Of a stretch of 64,000 nucleotides of DNA, positions 1-9,672 are shown one piece after another. The position numbers and the translations under genes were made by a program. Below the pieces are notes generated by a model. That model was not told where the DNA came from. It did not search any database and saw only the letters and a program-made list of their open reading frames with translations. This stretch comes from Psococerastis gibbosa (lineage: Eukaryota > Arthropoda > Insecta > Psocodea > Psocidae): positions 9,117,261 through 9,181,260 of the forward strand of contig OZ020488.1 of NCBI GenBank assembly GCA_963971405.1, in the 5' to 3' direction. Each line of letters starts with the position of its first letter. Positions within the stretch are counted from its first letter, which is position 1.

Positions 1-124
1 TATTTAATATTTTTTAGTGCCACGAATTTCTGCAGAAATTAAGTTATGCAATAGTGCACAATGTTTCTGAAATTTCCACTTCCATCAGTACGTTCGTCGT
101 TACGTTAAATTAAAGAAATAAAAT

Positions 125-360
125 CAACAACATTGGCATGCATCACCAAATTTTATTCCACGGGACTGGTTTCGGCACTAGGCGACCCACAAGTTACAGA
201 GAGGGTTTGAATCCGGGATGCAATAGGCCGTGGTCAACCTGAAAACGGGACCGCCTTCCGAAGCATGGCCAGTAAAATGTTGTAAGTATGGGACTCGAAC
301 CAATAACCTTTCGGGCGAAAGTCGGAGTCTGTACCACTACTCTACATGACCCGTCCGGAA
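125..360 (-). repeat. tRNA-derived SINE-like element
   Basis: Read on the minus strand, about 352 down to 280 looks like a decayed tRNA head. It has an A-box-like stretch (TAGAGTAGTGGTA) followed about 35 bases later by a B-box-like GGTTCGAGTCC. The sequence then runs into a non-tRNA body toward position 125. This order is what a tRNA-derived SINE shows. I did not find a clear poly-A tail or target duplication, so the outer limits are approximate. A true tRNA gene is unlikely because the acceptor stem does not close. Confidence 0.6.
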
Positions 361-874
361 GAAGGTATTAACTAATTTGATCAAATTGGCTCACTTCTTT
401 ACAAAATATTTTGAAATCTCAGCCTTAAAACTTCTTCATTATATCATACGTATAAACTACTATAGAAACCTACAACTTACACAAATTACATTTTAGTAAC
501 TGTATAAAAATGACCAAGCTTTTGTTTTTGTCATTGATGCGTTTCATCAGATTGTGATGCAACTTTGGTAGGCCTACCGTGTTCTGGGAACGCTCCCTAC
601 AGTTCCCGAAAAAAAAAATATGTAAATTAAACTAAATTATAATAGTATCGACGTTGAAAGTATAGTAAACAACTAAAAAAACGGAAACAAACAAAATTTG
701 CAACGTGGAAACAAGCGATACGAAGTTTGCCGGGTCCACTAGGAAAATATAAATATCGTCACAAATTATAGGTGTAGAGTGTATTTGTCTAGCATTCATA
801 TCCTATAAGACAAACGAAAAACAATATTGAACCTGATCGTGTAAAACCCTTATTTTGCAGTTGGTGTTCTGGAA
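361..874. other. AT-rich spacer downstream of Arp6
   Basis: No coding sequence or clear repeat was seen. It lies just past the stop codon of Arp6 and presumably includes its 3' UTR and polyadenylation region. Confidence 0.4.
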
Positions 875-3800
875 CTAGATATCGAACTTCTCATTAATAA
901 TCATAGATCCTTCCTCTTCGTACTCAGCTTTCGATACGCACATTTCGTTGAATCTAGGGTCATTCGTTAGGGCAGCTCCACCTTCCCAGGCGTACGTAAT
1001 TGGACTGCAAGAAAAGAAAACATGTTTATATCCAAAAATTCTACAACATATAATTGCCGCAATTTGAAGGGCGGTTCGCTCTAAATTGGAACTTGGGGTT
1101 TTCAGTACAAAATATACTCTAAGAGAATGGTCTACACCTACAGGATTGCGCAGCCCTCTCCAACTATCAGAACAGAACCCCATGCGTCTTTACTGGGGGG
1201 CCCGTCGGCGAATGGCAGAGATGCCAAGAGCTGGCATTGGATAAAGTAAAGTAGTACTACATAGATAATAGTTTCTCGTACGAGTAGATTTAATGCTGCA
1301 GTTAATTATTATTCAATATTAGAATTAGCACAGCATTGTTTGAATTTCTGGTGCTACCGCCCATGTTATCATCGAGCAATCAGAACACACCTTGTGGAGA
1401 AGAGATGGGACATTCAAGCGCACTAACCTTATTTTTTTGAATCCTGTGGCCACCTGGTATGTTTTTTAACGACTGGTAACACGAGACGTGGCATCAGGTG
1501 GCAGGATTCAAAAAATATTTTTGGCGCTCGAATGTCCCATCTCTCTAGTTAATAATAATGTCCTGAAGAACGTTTTTATGAACGAGCCCATGGAATTCGG
1601 ACATTATTTTAATTTTTTCCGTAAGAGTTTTGGGCCATTGGCAAACTGGTATACGTCCTCGATGTCAACCTACAAGCTGTGACAAGCTTACCATTACCGC
1701 AGTGTAACAGGTGGAAACATGACTTAACCAAGAACAGATACAAGTACCCATCTCTCCTAAATATAACTCTATTTTCAACAAGAAATCACGTCATGGCTAC
1801 GATACGTGCTCCGAGTGGTCAAAAGAAGCCGTGTAAATTGGCCAAAACCCTGTCTTCACTTACTTGGAAGGCAGATAGACTCCCACTACATAATGATCCG
1901 GGGCAATACTTCTAACATCAGCTTCGACTCTTTCTCGGAACCCCGGAAAAAGGCAGGAGCCGCCGGTTAATAGAATATTGGCGTACAAATGGGGGTGAGT
2001 CTCTGGGGGGCACAGAGAGATGCAGTGTGCGATGAGATGAGAAAGCCCCATCTGGCAGATGTCAACATCTGACGGGTGGAAAATCAGTTCAGGTACTGCG
2101 AACCTTTCGCAGTTCATGCGAAGAAATTGCTGAAACATAAATATCAATAATTAAGTATAAGTATTGTAGTAGTCAGCTTTTAGAGAAAGTTCGTATTTTA
2201 TGAACTTTTTATCTTCATTTTCATAGCATTGCAACTGTAGAACAAGAAATTAATTAATTTGGTTGTAAATACCCGATTATTCCTTCTTTACAAAATAATA
2301 TGAAATTTCTCCCTTAGGCGGCTATTCCACCGACAAATTAGCTTCACTAATCGATGTGCCGACGTGGTAGCAGACATCATTAATAAGTCTCTACCATATT
2401 ATAAATAAATTTATAATAGATAAGTTAAAGATCTACACAATAGTCTCCTTAAAATATGGCAGAGACTTATTAATGATGTCTGCTACCACGTCGGCTCATC
2501 GATTAGTGAAGCAAATTTGTCGGTGGAATAGCCGCCTTAATACTTACCGCATGGTTATCCTCCTTCCCGGGCTCTCTGACGTAGCCTCGCCGTATGGAAG
2601 TAAAGTCCGGCAGTACGTAGTCTCGGACAATCGTATTTTCTTTGCCCCGCTTCCTGGCAATTTCCATGTCTCTGTTAAAGTCCTGACTTATGATGCAAAC
2701 GTCTTCTTTTGCTTGGTTTATGACATATGTTTCGTCCATTACATTGAGTTGTCTGCAAAGTAAAAAAAGGCAAGTCTAAACGTTAATTTCAAATCCCAAT
2801 ACTACTTAAGGGCCAACCCGAGTCGCCCATTTTCTGTTTTCTGTTCAAACTTCAATTTTTCATGGAATATGGAACGCAGAACAATGAAAAAAAATGCTGA
2901 ATCGTTAGAAGAATTTTTTCTCCTAAATTTGATACATAGTATGTGGCCTTAACTAACCCCAATTCGCCACAGTTGATGAACTCCTTCAACTTGTACTCCT
3001 GAGTGACCGTTAGTTTTTTCGCATCAAGTTCACTAACTATAGCCGATCGGTATTGATGATTGCAACATAATACATCAAAATTAGGAGAAAAAATTCTTCT
3101 TGCGATTCAGCATTTATTGTTCTGCGTTCCATATTTCATGAGAAATTGAAGTTTGCACAGAAATGAAATATCGGCGACTCCGGTTTGCCCTTAAATACGT
3201 TAATGTAACTTTCAGGCGTTATTTTTATATTTACAAATACAAATCTAACCATATTTTTTTATTATTACTTTATCATTTGCATCAGAAGTCTTTACAATTA
3301 CAATCATAATGGAGGACCATGCTCGTAATGCATGCAATAACTTTATTTAAAAAAGGAACTAAAAAATCACCTGTAAGAGATAATTTCCTTGAGATGGTTT
3401 GTGAGAACCTTTCCAGCAACATCTATCCTCTTAATCGCCTCTTTTACCTTCTGACCATTGATATACGGGACGACGTGCGTGAAGCTGTAGCCGCAGTCGA
3501 CAACCAGACAGCAGACTACATTTGGCTTTTCAAATTTGTACATGTAGTCACTCAGAGTTCCAGCTGAAAAAATAAATACAACTCATCGTTTGTATATTCA
3601 TTTCCTTTACATTTGGCATGGTATTTATTACTATAAATTATATCGAAATGTAGATGAGCATTTTTGCTAATTTAATGGATATTTATTGTTTCCAGGGCTT
3701 GGAAGACACATCAGCCATCTAAAGACACTATCTACTATGAAATGTTACTTAACTGATCATTGACTATTTACCGTTAATTCGTAGTAGAGTTTGGACTTCG

Positions 3801-5821
3801 TAATCTTCGAAAAATATCTCTGTCATTCCTTCTTGAACGGATGTGAAGTTGAAATACGGCTCTGTAAACACCAAGTCTACCTCGTTCATGTTTATATCAC
3901 AGCAGTCTTTGCTGAAGGTGTAGTCCCAAACTGTTTTCTGAATGTCATAATTCACGAGGTAGCCCTAAATGAAAAAAACAAACAGTAAGTACTTAAAATA
4001 AGGCCCAATCGGAGGCACCACCTCTCAAACTCTGAGGTGAGTGTGTCGTATGGCAATACGACACAGCTGAGCATATTTTCTTCTTTTTCTGGCTCAACAA
4101 CACTCTTCCAATCATTTTGGTTTTGTACGAAGTGACAACGGACTCCCAAATAGCGGAGGTCGGTTTCATTGTTCGTCCTTTCAGCGGTTTCGTGGACGCC
4201 GCTGCAGCCTTCTTCCCGTCATGCTTGCTTTGAATATTTTTTTTCGGCATGCGGTCTCCTGATATTCTAACGTCTCGTCCCAGCCATCTTATACGCTGTG
4301 CCTTTAAAAAACGTTAAATGCCTTCTGCATTGAGTATTGCGTCTATTTGTATCGTATATATTATATATTTTTATAGTTGTTTCTTAAATGTCACTCGGTT
4401 TTAGTGCAGGGGTCAATAATATAATTTACTAATACCAATGTACATGAAATAAAGGTCATTTCCTTTCTTTCTTTATTATTGCTGACAATTAGTCGGCACG
4501 AATCATTCGGGAACTGGGTTGAATAGGCCCGGGCTCACGCATGGTGCAATGTGTACATAGGAAGTAATTGTTAGTGTGTCCATAATGACATGTGGCGACA
4601 ACTCCTTGAAAACATTTATAATAACTGACTAGTTACCTTTTGAAACGGAAGAATGTAAAATAGCCCCGACGCGTCCCGGCATTCATCAATTTGATCACCA
4701 ATGAAGGGCCGCCGCCGTTCACTTTTGGCTTTCATAACACAGTTAGGTACTAGCCTGAAAACAAAACATTTTAATAATTTAAGTAATACTAATAGTCAGG
4801 ACTTCAGGACATCCCTAGTCAGAACAAAAAGTGCTCTTGTTGTCGATCTGCCGTTTTAGAACCCATTGATTAAACGATTTCATGCTTTGGCTATCGTTGG
4901 CACAAACCTGTTATTGGATAGTGGCACGCCCCCTCCCACCCTTTTTAATACGGAAACAGCCATTTTTAACTCATCTGGGAATATTCCTGCTCGCAGGTTG
5001 GCGATGCTGATTGCTGTTTGTGCCCTCTGCTCTCTATCAGCGGGATTCCTTCTTAACACTAGAATTTGGTCTACAACTGACAACATTCACCACCGAATCA
5101 ACAAAGAATTTGTTAAAAGCATCAGATAACATCTTTATTTTTAAATTAATTTTTCCTCTCTATGTTGACAGCTGCTTTGCTAGAGTTTCCGGCATTAACA
5201 TTAGTGTTAAATAGTATTTTTGAAGTTACGGTCTTACAGACCTTTAATCAATAATCTTTTTTACACTCAACAATCACTGTCAGCTGCGTTTTTATAAAGA
5301 TTGTTTAATATGAGCACCCTACACTGCCTCAGTTCATTAGACCATAGTTTATGTGGATGGTGCCTGTGTTTCGGTGGCTCTTGTTTGCCAAGAATGTTTT
5401 AAAGACGTTATAAAATGTTATGGATAGGTCCCTATGATCTATTACAGTATTAGACTATTCCAATTGACTTAACACAGGAAATATTTGAACGTAGATAGCC
5501 CGTTGCCGCTTCACTTATTTTTCTGAAAAGTATAGTCTTAGTATGTTAGTATAAGGGGAATGTTGTCGATTTCATCATTTTTATGCTTATTCAATTTTCT
5601 GCTTTTTAATGATTTTAATGTTACTTTTTAATGATTGTACCTTGCAGAACGGAGCGTCAAGCAGGTAGGCATACGAATTTGGAAACCGGGAGACGGCAGG
5701 TTTCCAAAGAATAGTTTGTGATAAACTAAGCATACTTAACTTACTTTGGGATACTTTTGCTGGCCAGTCCTACTTTCAAAGAGTATCCACCATTATCCAA
5801 TATAAGTACATTTTCACCCAT
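875..5821 (-). CDS. Arp6: Actin-related protein 6, complete in seven coding exons
   Basis: Coding exons on the minus strand, in order: 5745-5821, 4637-4754, 3772-3964, 3371-3563, 2548-2752, 1864-2129, 875-1004. Every junction has GT donor and AG acceptor and phases agree. The total is 1182 nt, giving 393 residues, close to the usual length of ARP6 (about 396). The start ATG at 5821 opens [18 protein letters not shown], the actin-fold phosphate-binding start. Other ARP6 signatures are [56 protein letters not shown] and the end PITYAWEGG...NEKFDI. ARP6 is a nuclear actin-like protein; in other animals it is a subunit of the SWR1/SRCAP complex that exchanges histone H2A.Z and is linked to heterochromatin. 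Introns carry several MITEs and a LINE scrap. No stop or frameshift was seen, so this is probably a working host gene. Confidence 0.96.
1404..1545. repeat. Fold-back repeat in the last intron of Arp6
   Basis: Arms of roughly 50 bases at 1404-1457 and 1494-1545 are inverted copies of each other (AGAGATGGGACATTC on the left, GAATGTCCCATCTCT on the right) around a loop of about 37 bases. It resembles a short foldback MITE. No clear target duplication was found. Confidence 0.7.
2314..2539. mobile_element. PIF/Harbinger-type MITE with TTA target duplication, in an Arp6 intron
   Basis: The element body is 2317-2536 (220 bp), flanked by TTA on both sides (2314-2316 and 2537-2539). Its ends are long inverted repeats of about 85 bp beginning GGCGGCTATTCCACCGAC. 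Inside each arm lies TGGTAGCAGACAT, a motif shared with the MITEs near 7.8 and 8 kb. Three-base TTA duplications fit PIF/Harbinger. It encodes nothing. Its right end lies only 8-9 bases into the Arp6 intron from the splice donor of exon 2548-2752. Confidence 0.85.
2806..3194. mobile_element. MITE with TTAA target duplication, in an Arp6 intron
   Basis: The body is 2810-3190 (381 bp) with TTAA at 2806-2809 and 3191-3194. The ends are imperfect inverted repeats of about 120 bp that start GGGC and contain GTTCTGCGTTCCATATT and its complement. TTAA duplications are typical of piggyBac and Kolobok elements, so it is a non-autonomous member of one of these. No coding capacity. Confidence 0.8.
4840..5150 (-). 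pseudogene. Decayed LINE fragment in the first intron of Arp6
   Basis: In broken minus-strand frames one can read a linker-like [12 protein letters not shown], then [15 protein letters not shown] and [11 protein letters not shown]. These match the order found at the start of the reverse transcriptase of jockey/CR1-type LINEs (a GxFPDxLK stretch followed by NYRPISxLPTxxK). At least two frame changes and stops are needed to join them, so it is dead. It lies wholly inside the intron 4755-5744. Confidence 0.55.
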
Positions 5822-7783
5822 TTTCAGTTATGAATTAGCAAATAATAACATTAATTAATTGTAATAAGTGAATAAGAACTGCTTTGTAGTTTGTTTTAGT
5901 ATATTTGTTTACAAGTTGGCGCCATCTTTTGTCTGATGCCACGATAAATTTCACGATTTTTAATTTTATTCATAGACAACAGATAACTAGACTCGTCACC
6001 GGGATAGGGATTCAGTTCGCGATAGCAGCGCCACGCCGCGCAGCGGAAATTTTTTCTCCGTCCACTTTCCTTGAACAACAGAGCTCACGTTAAATTCTTT
6101 TGTAAATATTTAAATGTCAATTTAAATATTCATGGGAATAAAATGTATTTTAAAAATTGTAATGATTTTTTTACAAATTCTGAAACTATCACTAAAATCT
6201 CAATTTGAAACATATTTTCAAAAAGATAGTCCAAAATCAAGGACTGATCACTGAAGGACGCACGCCATCCAGCCTACCAGCCATTACTGAAATTGTTTTG
6301 TTTGCATTTTCAACTGGGCACTATTATATTTTAGATTTTATTTTTAGTAGAAAAATGCCGAAAGCTAGCAAAAGAAGAGTCCGATATTGCTCGGTTGTGG
6401 GCTGTTTCAATTCAATTAATATGCCAGTCAAAAGGGTGATAAGTCCTAGGGATCGAGAAGGAATAGGTAGTAGTGGGACGACCACGGATGCAATGGCTAC
6501 AAGGCATCGGGGTAGCTGTGGCTTGCCTAGTAGACCAAGGTCGTTCATGGGTTTCAGTTTTGACTTGGTGAAGTCATTCATACGACTATGTACATTTTGT
6601 CCATGTTGAGCATGGCTCATTCTCTCATAGTGTCCATTATCCCTCGTATAGTAGATAGCATAAGTTGACATCGAAGACGTTTAACGGATTGCTGATGGAA
6701 AAAACAATCAATTTTGGTCGTTGGTCGTTGGCATTCGACATAAGACGAATGGGTTACTAATAATAATCTAGAGTAATAAACAATGTGCTACGTACGGGCT
6801 ATGAAAAAGTTTTTTAGGACATTACGGGCTCTAGACTGTAGCGCCAAAGAGTAAAAATAAACTACCGTATTAATGGGAATGTTCAGTACAGTATAAAAGT
6901 ATATGAATAAAATTGAAATGTGGAAATTTAACGTTTGAACTGCAATTGACTAACGCTGCCTACTGTATTACCGATACTTATCTACTTATCATACGTAAGC
7001 TTATTAGACTTTACACTGCCAATGGCACATTACATACTATAAGCGTTGAAATACAGTCAACTGTCATTATAATGGAATATAAAAAAAAAAAAATATTAAT
7101 CTCCATTGGAATATGGCAACTAAAATGTTACAGACCAAAATTTGAATTTAAGCGGGAACGCTGCAAGCGCCACGGTGCGGAAAAAATAATCTCCGTCCAC
7201 CTAGCAGAAGACGGTTCTTACTGGAAGAAAGGCAAAATTCCATTTTATACAGCGTTGACAGCCCCCTGATTTTATTATGTTGGCGAAACTGCGACCATTG
7301 CGCGAAATCGCGATAGCGGCGCCGCGCCGGCATGCGCAGCATAGCGCTGCTGCTGCAGCGTCAGTGAGGTAATGGGTTTATAAAATCACAAATCCGCTTC
7401 AGTTTTTCAATTTCTGATTTTGACAAGAAATTAATGGTAATTCTAAGCTATGGTAAGCATACTTTCAGCATAAAATACATCCGCTAATGCTAACTTTGAA
7501 TTTTTCACGTATAAAACTAGATTTTAATGCAACGATCATAGCGCTCGAAGCTTTATTAGTTGCACTTGTATTGCAGCAAGGCATCCATTTTGAGCCAAGG
7601 TCACATGTGTAAACCAATATTATATATAATATATAGCCAATATAGGTCAAAGTCTAAATATTGAAATATATACTATATAGTTAACTCGTATTTTATTGAA
7701 GCATTATGAAGTGTTAATTTGCAAATTGCGCGACTATCTACTCTTACACGCTGCACACAACACACTTCCAGCTACTCCCTCGC
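5822..7783. other. Spacer upstream of Arp6 with low-level repeats
   Basis: No convincing gene. A GC-rich block near 6015-6066 (GCGCCACGCCGCGCAGCGG, then CTCCGTCCAC) recurs in decayed form at 7165-7205 and 7305-7340, suggesting an old dispersed repeat. The Arp6 promoter should lie just above 5821, but no clear TATA element was picked out. A THAP-like start inside this stretch (6354-6440) is listed separately. Confidence 0.4.
6354..6440 (+). pseudogene. Possible THAP-type zinc-finger first exon
   Basis: An ATG at 6354 opens MPKASKRRVRYCSVVGCFNS, which resembles the first half of a THAP zinc finger (Cys-x4-Cys near the N terminus, as in the start of THAP proteins and P-element transposases). 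The rest of the domain (CxxH and the AVPTIF motif) is absent nearby, and the frame runs on into sequence without likeness to anything. It is either a lone first exon or a chance match. Confidence 0.3.
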
Positions 7784-7932
7784 ATAGGCGCCCATTCCAC
7801 ATACGTACAACGTCAATGAAAATTATGAAATTGAAGGTGGTAGCAGACATTAAAGACATACTAAAAATTCTGCTACCACCTTCAATTTCATAATTTTCAT
7901 TGACGTTGTACGTATGTGGAATGGGCACCATA
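7784..7932. mobile_element. Near-perfect palindromic MITE, ATA target duplication
   Basis: The body is 7787-7929 (143 bp) flanked by ATA on both sides. The two arms of about 60 bp are almost exact inverted copies, beginning GGCGCCCATTCCACATAC and ending with TGGTAGCAGACAT near the centre. No coding capacity. The terminal sequence and the inner motif tie it to the MITE in the Arp6 intron and to the composite element at 7971. Confidence 0.85.
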
Positions 7933-7970
7933 GGGTGCAACATTCAAACACCGATTTACCCTTAGTGTAA

Positions 7971-8354
7971 GGTGCCCATTCCATTGACCGGCTAGGGCTA
8001 TTTCCAACAGCGGTGACATGGTAGCAGACATTCAAGACTTAGGTGGCGTTTCCACCGACCTCGCATTGCAGAATTGACGGAAATGTTTATTTTCCTCTAT
8101 GCCATAGTTAAAATTGATCAATAATCATACAGTAAAATCACAAACAAACAAACTAAAATTAAAAAATGGCGTCATGGGATATGTTAAGTACAAACATTTT
8201 AATAGATTTCTATAAAAAGAAAAATTCTAATTTCCGTCAATGTCATTTGCATTCTGCAATGCGAGGTCGGTGGAAACGCAACCTAAGTCTTGAATGTCTG
8301 CTACCACGTCACTGTTTTTGGAAATAGCCCTAGCCGGTCAATGGAATGGGCGCC
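7971..8354. mobile_element. Composite MITE, copy 1 (a MITE nested in a MITE)
   Basis: The outer element (7971-8354) has inverted ends starting GGTGCCCATTCCATTGACC with TGGTAGCAGACAT inside each arm. At its exact centre sits a second element, 8042-8283 (242 bp), with its own ends GGTGGCGTTTCCACCGACC, flanked by TA (8040-8041 and 8284-8285). Removing it would leave a symmetrical CAAGACTTAAGTCTTG-like centre. The same nested structure occurs at 55989-56368. Nothing is encoded. Confidence 0.85.
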
Positions 8355-8357
8355 TTA

Positions 8358-9240
8358 TTAACCTCTCTCTCAGCTCTGGTACTTTTCCGGACTGTTTTAA
8401 ACAGGCAATTGTAAAACCAATTTTCAAAAAGGGCTTGAAAAGTGTTCCCTCTAGTTACCGCCCAATCAGCTTACTGCCTACTTTTTCTAAAATAATTGAG
8501 AAGGCTGCAAACATACAATTACTAAACTTCCTAAAAGACAATGAGATTCTCTCATCAAGCCAGTTTGGTTTTCGGCAAGGAAAGTCTACCTCAGACGCCA
8601 TTGTAAGCTTATATCAGACAATTATAAGGCACTTGGAAAATTGTCAGCTTTCGGCAGGGGTGTTCTGTGATCTTAGCAGAGCCTTTGACACTAGACCACG
8701 ATGTGCTTCTGGGGAAACTTGAACAATGAACATTACGGAATTTGTGGAGTGGCCTTTAAATGGTTCCGGAGCTACCTGCAAGGCAGGAAGCAGATGGTTG
8801 ATTTTGTGGCAAAGTCAATATGGAGAGAAGTTCCGACCGGGGTACCACAGGGCAGCGTGTTTGGCCCTACATTATTCATACTATATATAAATGATTATGA
8901 TGAAAACCTTAACATGGCCCATGGTCGACCATCTGTCGGTCTGTTTACAGATGACAATACTTTGCGTTGGCTGCTCCAACTGCATCCCAGATTGAAACTG
9001 TCTCCAACGCTGCTCTTAACAATTGCAAGCAAATGGCTGGCCGCAAATAAACTCCTTCTCAATCAGGGGGAAACCAACTTTGTTGTGTTCAAAACATTGC
9101 ATAAGCCTCTTAATTTAGTTCCTCAGCTGCAAATAGACGGAAATCAAATCCGGCCTGCTGAACAAGTTTGACTTTTGGGTGTAAACATAGATCCTGCCCT
9201 CAACTGGAAACCCCATCCTGGGAGTGTCATGTTCTGTATA
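8358..9240 (+). pseudogene. LINE reverse transcriptase fragment, frameshifted
   Basis: Frame one (8358 to about 8700) reads NLSLSSGTFPDCFKQAIVK, SSYRPISLLPTFSKIIEK and QFGFRQGKSTSDAIVSL, then DLSRAFDT: reverse-transcriptase motifs 1-3 and A of a jockey/CR1-type non-LTR retrotransposon. The frame then shifts by one near 8690-8710 and continues as GICGVAFKWFRSYLQGRKQ, VPTGVPQGSVFGPTLFILYIND (motif B) and FTDDNTL, where the usual FADDT catalytic motif (C) is altered. There is no endonuclease part: the left end abuts the composite MITE. A dead, 5'-truncated copy. Confidence 0.9.
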
Positions 9241-9672
9241 CGCTTTAGGAGGGATGTACATCCCTCCTCTGGACGTGGCCCCACCAACTGAGTCTTCTTT
9301 CCCTTAGCTTCAGTGCGACATCACCAGTTTTCATCTCCAACCTTATGTCCTCATTTCGGAGCCGGTCTTGCAGGGTCAGTCCAATAGGAATAGGAATGTG
9401 AAAATGAAGCACGTGTCAAAGGCCTGGTGTTTTTTTAATGGTAGTAGGAAAGATTTCCGAGGCTGGTGTGAATTTGACGAGTAATTAATTGACCCTGGGA
9501 AAGTGCCCGGTTCCCCTCGAAAATTTTGGAAATCAAGGAGCTTTCGTCATCCTAACGTACAAATAGGAAAGCCATAGCTATTTTCTCATTTGAGCTTAAC
9601 TGTTGACTAATTTTTGTTGCAGGGAATACGGATGCGGGTCTTACTTACAAGGCAGATAACTAACTAGTTGCC
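9241..9672. other. Spacer and probable 5' UTR of the next gene
   Basis: No coding sequence seen. A good splice acceptor (TTTTTGTTGCAG, ending near 9622) lies about 50 bases before the ATG at 9673, so the next gene probably has at least one upstream non-coding exon. Confidence 0.4.

Noticed and set aside
280-352. Possible functional tRNA gene
   Set aside because: A- and B-box-like words are present, but the acceptor stem does not pair and sequence continues as in a SINE.
4000-4260. Minus-strand open frame inside an Arp6 intron (basic, Lys/Ala rich)
   Set aside because: Lies between two well-supported Arp6 exons, has no likeness I know and no splice support.
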